From: Tachypleus tridentatus
Taxonomy: Eukaryota > Arthropoda > Merostomata > Xiphosura > Limulidae
Direction of reading: 5' to 3'
Length of the DNA stretch: 64,000 nt
Assembly (NCBI RefSeq): GCF_004210375.1
Contig: NC_134832.1
Span: forward strand, 156,299,592 to 156,363,591
Shown here: positions 1-14,700 of the stretch, one piece after another
How the letters are laid out: each line of letters opens with the position of its first letter
Numbering within the stretch: position 1 is the first letter of the stretch
The notes under the pieces: generated by a model
The model's database searches: none
The model's input: only the letters and a program-made list of their open reading frames with translations
What the model was told of the DNA's origin: nothing
Program-made: the position numbers and the translations under genes

Positions 1-120
1 GTAACAAACACGAAGGGATAAAATGAGAGGAAATAAATATAATTTTAATCATTTGAAAGATGATTAGGATGTCTAAAATATAATAAGGATATCTAAAAGA
101 TAATTAGGATATATGAAAGA

Positions 121-1790
121 ATACATGGAAAAAAATTAACTGAAGATGAAAAGATTAACAGCAATAATTTCTTTAAATACTAAACTATGAATAAACAAAA
201 TATTAGAATCTTTGAGAAATGATAATAGAAGACTTGAAATTTATGGTTATAAAATGGCTGCACAAATAATATCTGCTTTTTTTTAGATTTTACCTTGATT
301 AGTTGATAGGAAAAGATCAAACAAGATTAGCATAATAAGGAAATTTTAAAAACGATAAATTTCCTGGGCCAGATAATATTTCCCAAGCTGTTTTGAAGAA
401 GGTTAAAGATCGGATTTGTGAGCCACATACAACAATTTTTGTCAGTCCTTAAATAGAAAGCAGGCACAAGAGGTTTGGAAGTTGGATAATCTCACTGTTC
501 TTTTCAAAGAAGGTGATAAATATGTCCCAGTAATTATTAACCCACGATACTTACTTCAGTTGTGGAAAACGTTTACGAAAGTAGTAAAGGATAATTTGAA
601 AGGCACATCAGAAAGTGTAACATTTTATTAGGTGCTCAATATTGTTTCTCTCAGGGAAACTATTCCTTCACAATTCTTTTGGCACATCTTGCAAGAGCTA
701 CTGCCTATATAGATGACTATAAAGGTATAGATTTAGTTAATCTGGATTTACAGAAAGCATATGATAAGGTAGCCACATAAGAGGCTTGTAAAAAATATCT
801 TTCTAAGTACGGGAGATAAGTTAGGAACTTGGAGAGAAGAGTGGCTGGATGAAAGAAAGTAGAGGCTTCTTATAAATGGGGTTCACGTAAACTAGATTAG
901 TGTCCCATGTGAGGTACTTTAGGGCTCAACCTTAGGACTATTGTACTTTTTGATTTATATAAATAACATAGATGAAAAAAATGTTCAATAAATAACTTAA
1001 ATTTGCAGACAATATTAAGATCTTGAGTGTTTCTAGCTGTGAAGAGGATGTAGCTGATTTAACATTTATATCATTTAATGACTTGAAGAAATAAATGACA
1101 CAATGGTTTTTAATTATAATAAATGTAAGGTAATGTATATGGGTTTTCATAATTTCAAGTATAAGTATAATTTGGACGGGAATAACCTTAACGGTGTTAT
1201 AAAAGAAATGGATCAGGATGTAATAGTTGATCATACTCGATAGCCCTATAAGAGGTGTGCTGTTATTAGTGGTGGGGTAAACAGGATTTTAGGTTGTATT
1301 TGGAGAAGTATTGAATACAAGCCTGAAGAGGTTATAATGCGATTGTACAGACGAGATTTGAAGTATTGTGCTCAGTTACTTCAGAAAGGACATTGAACAG
1401 AAAGTACTCAAAGGAGGATTTCTAAAATGGTATATTTGATGGAGAGGTTGCAAAATGAAGAGAGGCAGAAATCTCCCAAATTGTTTATCTGAAAAAGGAA
1501 GAACTAGAGTGAATCTGATTGAAGTGTTTGTAATGAAAATTGATTTGTTGATGCATCATCTTTGTTTCATATCTAAAGGTGTGAATTATAGGACACAAAT
1601 GTAAATTTTGGCAGCGTAGAAGTCATCTTCAATCAAGACAGGTTTGTTATTCTAAGATGGTGGGTTCCCTTAAGATGTTGTAGAGACAGTAAATTTAAGA
1701 TCGTTTAAGATAAATCTTGATAAGTACATGAATGCTGGCTTCAACATTTTCCTTGATTTATTTGCTTTATAGTTTTAATTTAGTTCAGAA
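121..1790 (+). mobile_element. CR1-like non-LTR retrotransposon, badly decayed RT region
   Basis: Translating the plus strand in shifting frames gives the CR1-type RT order: FPGPDNISQAVLKKVKDRI at about 361, GIDLVNLDLQKAYDKV (palm aspartate) at about 727, a degraded FADD box reading LKFADNIKILSV at about 1000, and the RT-tail region (SIVLSYFRKDIEQKV) at about 1360. Many stops and frameshifts show it is dead. Positions 1-120 are a short imperfect repeat of ggatatctaaaaga-type units joined to its start. Confidence 0.75.
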
Positions 1791-2628
1791 GATGACGTAG
1801 CCCAGGTGGACTAATATATCTCTTTTTATCCCTAAACCTAACTTCCATTACAAAGATGAACAACGTCAACATTCTAATTACAAGTAACCATTCGAGTACT
1901 AAATATATTATAAAATGTGGCATTATTAATGACATTGTAAAAAATTAATTTAATACATGATTTAACACTAAACTTACAAACAAGTTTCACACAAACAAGA
2001 AATATGAGTTTCGAAAGTTATTAAGGACATTTTTGCCGACTTATTTTCTCAAGGTTATCTTCATCAATGTCATCAGAATTATTAAATTTTATTGAATAAG
2101 TTTCATCTTATCAAATAAAGTTTGAAGATTTAAGTAACTAGAAACAAAAAAAGTTCATGTTACCACACAACATGCTTCTAAAAATACAGTTTTTAAGAAT
2201 ATCTTGACGTCGCCATAAAATAGTCCGTTTCTCATGTTAATAAAGGATTACAGAGAGGATTAAAATAGTACTCATTGGTCATCTCTAATTAAAGGAAACA
2301 TTCATAGTACAACAATCAGTTACAACTGAAACAATGTCAACACACCTACATATTTTATAACGGTCAGATTTAGTCTTATATTGTTATTGTTTTTTAACTA
2401 ATACTGTAGTGTGGAAGAGGTTAAATATAAGTAGATGATTCTCGTCACGTTTCTCACAAAATATAAAGAAACTTATTGTAAAGCAACATGTTCAACATTG
2501 TCTATGTTATTCATTAGAAGCTAACGGTAACACAAACATAATTATAAAACTTCCTTCACCGAAAGCTAGTAGTAAGAATTGCGAGAAAAATTTTTACAAA
2601 TCTATTATAGAAACAAAAACATTCTCAC
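1791..2628. other. No gene recognised; possible intron of the DEG/ENaC gene
   Basis: AT-rich unique sequence between the CR1 relic and the PPYQTNC exon. I looked on the minus strand for the next DEG/ENaC exon. A short frame at about 2085-2020 (FNNSDDIDEDNLEKISRQKC, then a stop) is protein-like but has no convincing splice sites. Nothing else is supported. Confidence 0.5.
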
Positions 2629-2727
2629 ATTTTCTTCCAAAAGTCCTGGTCTTGCTGGTGTTGTACCAATCTTATCATAGTTTGTACAGTTCGTTTGGTA
2701 CGGTGGTTCTAGCATCAGTGACGTTTT
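2629..2727 (-). CDS. DEG/ENaC exon with PPYQTNC motif (99 bp)
   Basis: A 99-bp, phase 0-0 exon with acceptor gtgattaaacag and donor gtgaga. It reads KTSLMLEPPYQTNCTNYDKI then a short proline-containing tail ending LLEEN. PPYxTxCxxY is the conserved start of the cysteine-rich thumb/knuckle part of DEG/ENaC channels. The remaining cysteines, TM2 and the pore must lie further along the minus strand (position below 2629) but were not recognised before the window ends. Confidence 0.8.
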
Positions 2728-5700
2728 CTGTTTAATCACAAGAATATTGTAAACAAAGTTTAAACTAATAATTTAGATTTGAGTTTATTTGCTGATTGCA
2801 AGTGTTATTATATGACACACTACTGTTTTACAGTAAAGAAAAACGAATTTTATAAACAGGTATATCGTTTCGCGTCAGTGATAGAAACGTTATATCTGTT
2901 TTTGTTTTCTTTTTTCGTTCCTCGCTGGCTCAATAGAATATCTTCGTATTTTACATGATAAAGACCGAGTTTCGATACAAGTGGTAGACTAAATGCACAT
3001 GGTGTAATTTGGTGCTTTACCACAAAAAATAAATAGATTTTACTAACTGTAAAAGCTGTAACTTGTAACTGTTTAAAATATTTCCTGTGCTATGTAATAA
3101 TCTATCAAAGATATTGAAGTAAATTATTTTACATTAAAGTATGAAAAGCTTGTTTAAAGAAAAATCTACATATATTATTAAGTAAAAACAGTAAAAAATA
3201 AAAAGCAAAATTTAAAATGATTTTTTCACGTTAGGTTAGTCCGTTTTTATTTATACCTGAGTGAAAAAATACTGTTGCAAGCGTCCCGGTTTGAGAATCC
3301 ACCTATTGGCGTAGTTGTGAACATTCGGAGCCACATCTGGTGGGTGGAAAGTAATTAACGCTGTCGGAGTCTCGGAAAAATCTTTTACTGGTAGGTAGAT
3401 TAATAAATTAAAACCTGTAAAAATAAAATTGGATTCTGTCTTTCGATTCTTGTAAATTATTTATTTTAAATTTTCGTAGTAACTCATTAGTCTCATGCAA
3501 AATTAAGAATATTTAATCAAAACAGATATAAACATTCAACCATATTCTCTGAATTTTGGTTATGCTAAACATAAGTGAAAAGATAATACTCAAAACCGTT
3601 TTCCTATTATTGTACAACGAACCTAACATGTACTCATCACTTCTGTAACCCCATAAAGATAACAACAACGTTTAATTTAAAAAAGACAAAAAAATCATTA
3701 AATTTTTTCGACGAAAATTTTACGTTTTCGTTTTCCAATAGATTTATTAAATATATGAAACAATCGTCAAAACGAATCTCTTTACTGTGTAAAGCAAGAG
3801 AAACACAAAACTAAAGTTTACATTTTAACCTCGAGTAACAGCTACAATTATCTAGAGCTTATATAAACCTTCGACAACGTCTTGTCATACTTTTCACTAT
3901 ACTATTTTGTAGCATTGAACCATGACAATCTATGCATCTGTCACACCTTGTCGCAACCACCTGACTTTGCAAGGAGAGTTTACACAACTAATCCGTCTCT
4001 ACAATTGGTCCCATTAGAGTTGAACTGGATAGAAGTCCGGTAAATTGGTGGACACTCAACTTCAATCCCTAAGTAATTCATGAATAACTTGGAATGGTAA
4101 GATATGACGTTATCCTAAAGCAATGTAAAGTTGTCTTCAATGACACTTGGTATTACATCAGGGTACAGATTGACATCTCTGTACAGTCATCAATTAATAT
4201 CAATAAACTCTAGGACAGTGCAAACTTCCGAGCAGACTTTCTCACCCTACTACCCCTAAATCGTAAGAGAATTTGCACCACACTACTGCAGGCGGAAAAA
4301 AAGATTTCCCGGTGTCGTCATAAATGTATACGTTTGTCGCAACTGGAAAAGTGTAGAGATACAGTGATGAAACTAAAAATAGTGTTATACATCAGTTGAG
4401 TTTAATCTGGAAATATTGGCTGTTTATTCTGGAATAACTGTGCAGTGTCAATCAACAAGAAACTATATTCGTTTAACTAATTGTTAAATGAACAAATTAT
4501 TTTATTCTAATTGAGTTATTTTTAAACCAAAAAACTATTATGCTTCACAGAACTGGTTGTTATATAAACAACTTATTATATTCCTTTGAACGACTGTTAA
4601 ATAAACAAGTTATTGTACTTCATTGAACTAATTGTTAAATCAAGAATCTATTAAACTCCCTTGAAGTATTTTCTTAAATCAACAAGTTATTGTACTCTAA
4701 TGAAATGATTTTTAATCAACAAGTTATTAAACTTCTTAGAATTGATTGATAAATCAAGAAATTACTACACTCCATTGAATTGCTTGTTAAAAGTTAGCTA
4801 TTATAATCACTTAAAATGAATTTGAAATAAACAAATTATTATACTCCATTCAACTCATTGTTGAGCCAACAAACTATTATATTTCCTTGAACTCATTGTG
4901 AAACCAATTCTCTGTCGTACTCGTTTGAAACTGTTTTTAAATCAACTCGCTACTGTACTCCTTTAAGTGATTTTAAAATAAACAAGCTATTATACTTCCT
5001 TGGATACATTGTTAAAAAAATAAAATTTTATAGCTCGTTGAACTGACTGTAAAATTAACAATCTGCTTTACTTACTTGAACTAATGTTTAATCATCAAAC
5101 CTTTATGTTCCCTTGAAGTGATTTACTTTGAACTTATTTCCAATAAAGAGCGTTTTGGTGTTGCTATCATATGTAACAAAATACAGTTCACATTTAGGTA
5201 CTTATGTTAGTTTTATTTTTTTTAGATATTTGTGATGTATAATTGTGACGGATGTTCTGTCTTTCTCCGTGTTATATTTTTCTCGTGACTAGTTCTAGTT
5301 CTGGACTTTGAACCACGTCATTCTATATGTGTTTGTTTCTCTATTTATATTCTCTGACATGCTTCATGTTGCTTATTTTAGAGAATACCACGCTGGACTA
5401 TTCTCTTTCTTCCCTTGTGGGATTAAGTTTCGTGTTTTAGAGTTGTGAGTCCATAATATTTTAGTTAACTCATGAGGTGATCCTTATGGTTCAGTGATAA
5501 TGAATGATACCTTTTTTACAGTTATTATGTTTTCAAATAATTAGATTTCTTTACGTTTTCTGTTCTAATGACCGTTATGCATAGTGATATTGACAAATAT
5601 TTTTATTACCTCCTCTCATTCTATTTATCTCCGTATCAAAACATAAAAACGATCAATATTGTGGTTGAATGTGAATGTTATTTTTTATCAACAAATTGTA

Positions 5701-8700
5701 TCTATGTATATGTTTTAATCTGCATGTCTCGATCTGAAATATAACAATACTCTTTTTGAAAATAAACAATATTTTCTATCAACAATATGTACGGATACTT
5801 ACTGTTGCTTTTAAGAGTCGGAGAATGATGCGGAGATTGGCTATGTTTGACAAATGCTTTCCGTATTTCAGCACCAGACCATGCTGTGTTGAAAGAGTAG
5901 CAGTTTCCATAAACAGGATCAAAATAACTGGTTACGTAATCAAACCTGCCGTAAGTGGGGAACAAAAAATATTTTATAATTATTAATTGTAACAAGACAA
6001 AAATTCATATAAAAATAAAAGTTATAGTTGTAGTTATCTCATTATTGTTTGTGTTGGTAATGATTTTTAGTTAATACTTCATGACTAAAAATATTTTGTA
6101 AAGACTTCTCGAGTTCGTTTCAAATCATTTGGTGCGAAATAATATACTTTATTTATTCTACTACAAAGTAATAGGTGTACTGAATATACATTTTCAAGGT
6201 TGCTGTTTAATAAGAAAATAAATAGATTTACAGTGAACTAGAATGGAATAAGTCTCATTCTTAGCCAAAGGAACAAATAATAATGAACATGAAGCACAAG
6301 TGTATATCCTGGCTTACAAGGCGACTGATCGAAAGAGGAAAAGAAAACAACCCTAATTTTCATGTTATATTACATGTTTCACGATAAACTTGCCATACAA
6401 GATAACCACGGAATCGATCACTTGATAGGTGTAATATTTCACCAAATTTCAAAAATCGTGTTCTAATTTGGACAACAACCTCTAAAATGACGAAATTTAA
6501 ACACACTTTTTTCAGAAAATATTTATATTGATTCCATGAATTAACTCCAAAAAGTACACTATTACCAAAGACAATTTAGTTTGTTGGTCAACGAACAGTG
6601 ATGTTATAAAATTCCTCCTGGTGCATCAAGTCCTACATACAAGAACAGGTTCCATCAAGTGTAATATTTGCTGAACTCTTCAGTGAAGATCTTGTTTGTC
6701 CATCGGAATTTATTTTATTCACCAATACACTGGACATCAGCCCAAATAACTGACTGTATAAGATTCAACAATATGAACTTTCTGTATCCCTCAGGATTAT
6801 ATGTTCACTTTTCTTACCTGGTGTTTTAGACAACCTCTAGTTATTTCTGGAAGGTGAATTATGATGAAAGATGAAAAAAAAAGAATTACAGTATATACGG
6901 TACAACATGATATACTGTATGAAATATTTTATGACGTTTCTCAACAACATTGTCTAAACATACAAATATTTACGATTAATTCTTTTATAACAAGAACTTT
7001 CGCTTCTGCACTTTCTTAATGTGAAAAAAATTATATATTAAAAGCCTATTTTTAAGACTAATATTGTACGTAATGATTAAATATAGAGAGCAACATACAT
7101 ATAAAAAGGATCAATGTTGGGTATCATATCTTCCAGTTGAAATCCACTTTTCTTGAGGAATGTCATGTTGATATCCTAAAGAAGAAAATGAATGGGTTTT
7201 ATAGAAAATAAACTACAAACATTCCACTCCAACTATTTTTATATTATATTGTTTTGAAGAAAAAATATAGACATCTCTTACACAACTTAAAACTATTGAT
7301 GATATTTTCAAACTTGAAAAAGTCCATAATAAGTTGTTAATACGAATTAACATGAAATTAAAATAACACAGTTTATATGATATCATTAATATGTACCTTT
7401 ACTGACGTTATAAAGTTAGTCTGGTTCACCTATTATTTTTTTTATTTTCGTGAAACTTAAAACCAGTGTATATGAAATGATAAGACTACGAAACATTGCA
7501 ATAACATTTAGCCTAGTGAGTGTATGGATAATACGAACTGTGTCTCGAACAGTTTATCTTGGTATTAAAAACACATTTTATAACGATGTAAAAAGTTTGT
7601 TTGGTTTTAATTTCGCGCAAAGCTACTCGAGGGCTATCTGCGCTAGCCGTCCCTAATTTAACAGTGTAAGAGTAGAGAGAATTCAGCTAGTCATCACCAC
7701 TACTCTTTTACCAATGAATAGTGGGATTGACCGTTACTTTATAACGCCCCCACGGCTGAAAGGGCTAGCATGTTTCGTGCGACCGATTTCGAACCCGCGA
7801 CCATCGGATTACGAGTCGAGCGCCTTAACGCATCCCCGTCGCGCCAAACATGCTCGCCCTTTCAGCCGTGGGGGCGTTATAAAGTGACGGTCAATCCCAC
7901 TATTCGTTGGTAAAAGAGTAGCCCAAGAGTTGGCTGTGGGTGGTGATGACTAGCTGCCTTCCCTCTAGTCTTACACTGCTAAATTAGGGACGGTTAGCAC
8001 AAATAGCCCTCGAGTCGCTCTGTGCGAAATTCAAAACACAAACAATACTCCTCAATATTTCGCACTCAACAATACTCGTGAATGACAAAGCTTGTGTTAC
8101 TGATTACAGATCTTAACGTTTAACCAAACTTCAATGTTTCAGGTGAACTGATGAGGTTAATACCTGTTAATATACAATCTGTTTTTATAGATATATAATA
8201 AAACATTGATGGCAGCAGGTATTTCAGTTTATATTGATGTACATGAAACATTGCAGATTGCAGAAGATATTAAAGATATACATGAACTATCGATTGTAGC
8301 GAATAATTAAACTTATATCAATATCATGACAACGCATGAACTTTATCGTTAACATATCAGCTTGTTATGTTATCAGACTCCCGTTAGATTATGACAAAAA
8401 TAAAATCATGTAACACTAAACCTTTCAACTTACCACCTAACTGTAGATTTAATACTCTACAAAGATTTCTAGTTACTTGTACTTACTGGGAAAATAAAAA
8501 TATTTAATTACTTTATAACGCAGGAGTCATTCTTTCTCATAGAAGTTACATGCTTGTTTACATAATAATTTCTCTCCTTGAGAACTTGCTCTTTAGGAAA
8601 TATGTGTTCCCAAGGAGAAATTGAAAAATAATTTGATTATTTTAAATCACTGTCTCGTCAGACTATCTCCTTAGAGTAATGCTGGGAAATAATAAAAATA

Positions 8701-11700
8701 TACCTAATTAAATATGATTTTTTTACATTCATAGTTTTAAAGGTTGGAGTACCTTGTTTCATCACTTAGGTACCTACACTTCTAGCGTTGTCTTCGGCTA
8801 TAAACACGTTAATGTCTCACGATGTTGTGTAGCATAAAAAAACTATATTCATCCTTAATGAATATATATTGCTGGCGAAAATCATAAGGCTAATGAGCAT
8901 AAAGAAAAAATAATCATTTTGTGTTGTTAGACTCTACCACTTATTTGAGTAGAGCTTCAAAAAATGAAAATAAGAAAAGGGAAAATAATAATAAAAAACT
9001 TTTTTTAACATTTAATAGGGAAAATGTTTACACTATGAAATTAGCCTAAATACTAGCTGGTCAAAAGTTTAGGACCATACTGAAACGAAACATTAATCGG
9101 TAAACACGTAACGAAATTTAGTCACTTGTGTTCAAGCATCTCCCACTAACAAAAGTGAAATAATTGGTATTCATTTTTTTAAATTTTAATCAAACAAACC
9201 TTACACTGTTTCAGTTGTCATTTTAAACCAAGTACAATATCTGTGATTAAAACCTTCTATCAGGTTAACACCTTCGCGAAGTAAACTTCTGATCCAGCTG
9301 ATGGATACAATGTTATTTGATTGATTGAGATTATCAACACCACAGAACATCAGAGTGATGTAGGAGATTGTCAAACAATTAATTCACGTTTCTATACACG
9401 ATAATAAAATCAATCGAAATATAGTTAAATTAATATATAAAAATGGAGAATACGTCAACATAAATATGTGGAACGTTCGTTAATCCAAAAGTTTACATAC
9501 TTCAAACACCAATGAAGGTCAGCTTAAGCTGGACTCCCATCGGTGATATCACATGGAACTTCCATGATGTAATAAATAATGTATATGCTTCTCACCACAG
9601 CCAATCACAAGACAGAGAAGAACTTGTGATAAAAATAAATCTGAAGTAAAGGTTTTACTCATTCTTTTACAATTGATCTGTGTATTACCTTCATGAGAAT
9701 GTTTGTATCATTATAACTCTCAAACAAAAGTTCGTTGGTTGGTTGGCGTTCATGTGGTAAAGCTATCTGCGCTTAACGACCGGTAAAAAATTAAAAATGA
9801 ACTATAATTATTAAAATATGTAAATAGCCAGGTGGTTAAGGCGCTCGATTCGTAATCTGAGGGCTGCAGGTTCGAATCTCTTTGAGCCGCGGGGACGTTA
9901 TAATATTATGGTCAATCCCACTATTCGTTGGTAAACGAGTAGCCCAATAGTTAGCGGTGGGTTGTGATGACTAACTGCCTTCTCACTTGTTTAGCATTGC
10001 TATATTAGGGAAGCCTAGCGCAGATAGCCCTTGTGTAGCTTTGCGCGAAATTCAAAAACAAACAAAATTTGTAAAAAGGATCATTTTAAAACAATGTCCT
10101 TCTTTTATTTTAAAAATTAAAGAGAATTAAAAAGGTTAATGAACCTCAAAAATGAAAATATTTGTAAAGTGAACTGTGTCACCATCGCCAATAGCATTGT
10201 CTGTCCAGCGTCAGGGGTAAACTTGTGGATAAAACATGTCTTAAAATGATGCTGACTTTCCGATTCGTAACGACAACATTACACTAAAATGTGGACTATT
10301 GTGACTTGCGTGTCACACAGATCACACACTGGTGCATCTCTCCCAGATGAAAGAAAACGATGAGTTAAAAATTACTGTGACCAATGCGTAGTCTAGTTAA
10401 GATAGCATCCTCTTTCTCATTGTTACGGAAACAAAACGGCCAAAGTCCAATAGAGGGTTTTGTCTACAAAAGCTTGTTGTCACGTTGCTCACTCTAAGTC
10501 GATTGCACTTTGGTACGGACCCGAGTCTTGAATACAGGACCATAGACCATGTATGGAAAAGGCACGGCAGTGACAGCACAAGAGCAGATAGATTTATCTG
10601 CAGTCAGCAAGGTCGTTCCCATTAATACTAAAGTGGCCTGGTACCCAGAAGAACCGGACAGAAGTAGATGTCAAAAATACAAGGGCCAGCCAGTTTGGAA
10701 CATCAGTAAGAACAGGGTAAGAATTAATGTGAAGCAATTCCGGTGCCAGTAGATACCTTGGTGAGTTGGTATAAATAGTATACTTTGTGTAATGTTATAT
10801 TTGATCCAGGGTTGGGAGATATGGCCGTTTGCAAATGTAGATGGAATTAATCTTTATACAGAAAAATGTGACGTTCAAGACAAAGACAGATTCCATGATC
10901 CTTCAGGAAAGAACGGGAAAGTGTCAAAACCACAAAAAGTTAGAATCGCCTGCCCATTAAAAAAAAAAAAAAAAAATTGGCAAATGGCCACGCCACCTAT
11001 ATGAGTGACATCTCACAAAATGCCATACCTCCACGTAATATGGAACTAAACAAGACAAGCATTAACCATCCTTTGTAAGGTCGTACAGAGACAGCTCGCC
11101 AATGAAACTGGACGGTAGTTTTAAGAAATCTTGGGTTCCTCTCCAGGCTTAGAGAAAGGTAGGTTAATAGCCTGGCGCCACGAATCAAAATAAACATTCT
11201 CCTGTTAGATCTGGTTAAAAACAACCAGAAGAATAGCAGGAGAAGCAGAAGAAAGATGGCGCAGCATCTCATAGTGTATATCATCAGGTCAGACTGATGT
11301 ACCGCCAGACCGATGAAGAGCAAGCTTGCATTCATTCCACTAGTGTAAAGAGAAGATTATGCACATGCAGATGATCAGTCCGAAAGGAAAGAGGCAACTT
11401 CTCTGATCGAGTCTTGATGGCTAAGAAAGTGGAAGATGAAGTAGAAGCACCAGATACCCAGGAAATACTTTCACCAAGAGTATCGGCGTTGCATTGGACA
11501 TCAGCAACTTCCTGGCCATCAGGGAACAACATTGGAAGGAGGACAGAATCATACTGTCAACTTACCTTCCGAGTCTTGTCTCATTTGACTTTGGAACGAG
11601 TAGTAGAAGAGATGGTGGTTGTGAATTTAATTAAATATTCCTTCTGGCTTTTACGTCTTAACTGCGAGTACGTGCATGGGCCCGCTGAAGCATAATGTCG

Positions 11701-14700
11701 TTCAAAAGTGTGGGATATCTACAAAAGGTATCCCAGGCCTGTTTTGAAGCCAACCGTGCCATTTAACATGCGAGATTACACTACGGACGAGGTTTTACGA
11801 ATATATTGAGTAACTTCTTGGACAATACAATAATTTACTGTTGCCATGCAACCATCTGTTAATGGCTTATAGACGATGGCAGGATAAAGTTCCGAGAGAG
11901 CAGTAAAAGAGGATCAGTTGGCTTGGTCTAGACATTACCGAGACACACGGGTCAGGTGGCATAGACCATAGCCAATTTCTCTCAAAATGATAGGAAGCAG
12001 ACCGAAAGTTAAATACCAGTAAAAGACTGAATATGTGAATGAAAATAAGCATAAACACCAGTATCGGAGAGAGAAAGGTTGTGATCCTAGAGCATATGCT
12101 CTGCGGAGAGATTCTCTCATGAATATCAGCATCTCTCCAGAGGGGATTATGTCTATTAAAGTCTTCCGGAATAAAAAGAAAGATGACAACTGTTCAATGA
12201 AAGGATCTGTACTAGAGTATTTTATAATGGTGTTCTGTATACATATATAATGATTATTATCTAAAGATCATTTACATATCTCGAGTAAATTATCATGTGA
12301 AAACTCTCTCAATAGATCGATACTAGATTATTGTGTAAAGGTACTCTGCACAACTGAACTAGAGTATTGTTTAAGGATTTTCTCTACACTTCTGTAGCAT
12401 ATTATTATGTAAAGATACTTTTTAAACGTATATATCAGTTTATTATGTTAAATTATTTTCTATAAATCTGTACTACTATGTACAAGCGACTATACACCTG
12501 TCTTTTTTTATTGTGTAAAGGCACTCTGTTCAACTGTACTAGATAATTACTTCATCTATACATCCGTACTAAATAACTTTCTGAAGGTCTCCTATATCTA
12601 TATGTATTCGATTTTCGTGTAAAGTTGCTTTATTTATCTGTAACAGATTATTATGTAAAAATTCCTCCATATAAACCTCTTTTACCTTATTACGTATAGA
12701 GCCTCTCTATACATCTGTAAGAGATTATTATATAAATGCTTTCTCTATATATCAGTGTTAGATTGTTATTTAAAGGTTATCTTAATAGATCTTTGCCAGA
12801 CCATAATGTAAAGGTACTTTCTGTACGTATAAAATAGATTGTTATTTAAAGGTCTTCTCTTTAAATCTGTTCTATATTATTATGTGAATGTGCACTATGT
12901 ACACATCGGTTATTATATAAAGTTAATCTATACGAGAATATATAAAGGTCGTCTCTATACATTTATAGTAGATTCTTATGTAAATGTCCTCTCTATACGT
13001 CTGTACTAGATTATTATGTAATTTTCCTGTGTATAATGTTTTATTATATTATTACAAAATGGTCTTCTCCACATATATCTGTAATACATTCTTATGTAAA
13101 GGTCCTTTGTATACGTCTGTACTAGATTATTATGTAATTTTCCTGTGTATAATGTTTTATTATATTATTACAAAATGGTCTTCTCCACATATATCTGTAA
13201 TAGATTCTTATGTAAAGGTCCTCTCCATAAAGCTGTACGAGATTTATAAAATAACATTTTCGTAGTGAAACTGTTTAGAGCACGATTTGCTGAAGAGGAT
13301 TTAATTATCCGTTTAAGAAGTACAACAAATTTAGATATCTTAAACATATTCAAATTATATAGAATTATCCTATTTTATTTATTAGGTAGTGAAATCAAAT
13401 TTATTGTAAAACTGATACTATTAGCGGTGCCAGTAAGAATTATTTTTAACGTTAAAGTATTAATATCGTAATTACACACTAATAAAAATATATGTTATTC
13501 AAGATAAAGTATATGTGAATTATAACTATAATTTAAAATTAAAATAAGTTTATAAAGCAGACAGTACTTTATTTGAGGTGGAGAGTCGTGATTCTCAGGT
13601 AGATATTTTCAGCAAGAGATCAGATATCAAACCTGCCATGAACTTTTCAGTTTCTTACGACTCAAGCTCTAAGTATGTGTCTGGTTTAGTTAGTAAATGT
13701 ACCAAAAGAGGGAAATAAAATAAAGTAGTAACCCATTGTTTGTTCTATACAGGAAACTACAAAGTGGGCTGTCTGTGTTCTGCCCACCACGGGTATCGAT
13801 ACCCTGTATCTGAGCTGTAGACATAGCAGATATTGAAACCCGATGTGAGTCTTTTGACTTCCACCGTCGATAAAATGTCATTCACTGAAGCTATTTCACA
13901 AATATTTTTTTAGTTAAGATATATTTAACCATTTAAGAAATTTATTAACAAAATTATATTAATCAAGTTAATCCAGTGGTACAAATGGACTCACACCACT
14001 GCAAACAGGGTTTAAATATCCTTGGTTGGCAGAGCTTGTGCAGCTTTGTGCTTAATTCTACACAAATAAGCAATTTATTACCAAATAAAATTAATTCGAT
14101 TTTTTAGCAATTAAGTAATTTATAACCACATTAAAGTAATCCAGTTATTTAACAAATAAATAACTTAATAACAAAAATAAAGTAATCCAGTTATTTAACA
14201 AATAAATAATTTAATAACAAAAATAAAGTAATCCAGTTATTTTTCAACCAATATCCTGATGAGATCGAAAAAAACTATCGTATACTAGTAGTTTTCGTTT
14301 CCGACTATTTGACCTCGATGCATTTAAGTACATTTTAATAGCATTAAGTAAGAAGTATTTTCCACTAGAACACACAAAATGTGACATTTTAATATTGTTA
14401 AAATTTGATTACTATGAAATATATAGACAAATCATATAATTGTATAAGAAGAGATTTTCTTACTTCGATATAATTTCTTCGAAGAGCGTTCCAAATTTCG
14501 TCGTATGAGTTTCTGAACCTAGAAATAAACTGAATTAATATTTCCAGCATCTAGCAGAATATGAAAAAGACCTCATTGTTCTTAAATGTTAAGTACAATA
14601 GAATCACATTTATGTGGTATCAGATTGTAAAACAAAAATAATGGAATTTGATAAGGGTGCACCTGCCTAATGTTACACGTGTCGACCATTTGAGAGATGA

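Noticed and set aside
2020..2085. Minus-strand frame FNNSDDIDEDNLEKISRQKC as a further channel exon
   Set aside because: Ends in a stop without a donor and lacks the expected cysteine spacing.
9057..9083. Phrase like the end of a mariner-type transposon
   Set aside because: No inverted partner, no TA duplication pair and no transposase nearby.
11332..12250. Several 60-90 residue frames on both strands
   Set aside because: They overlap the decayed LINE and show no independent domain; treated as shadows.
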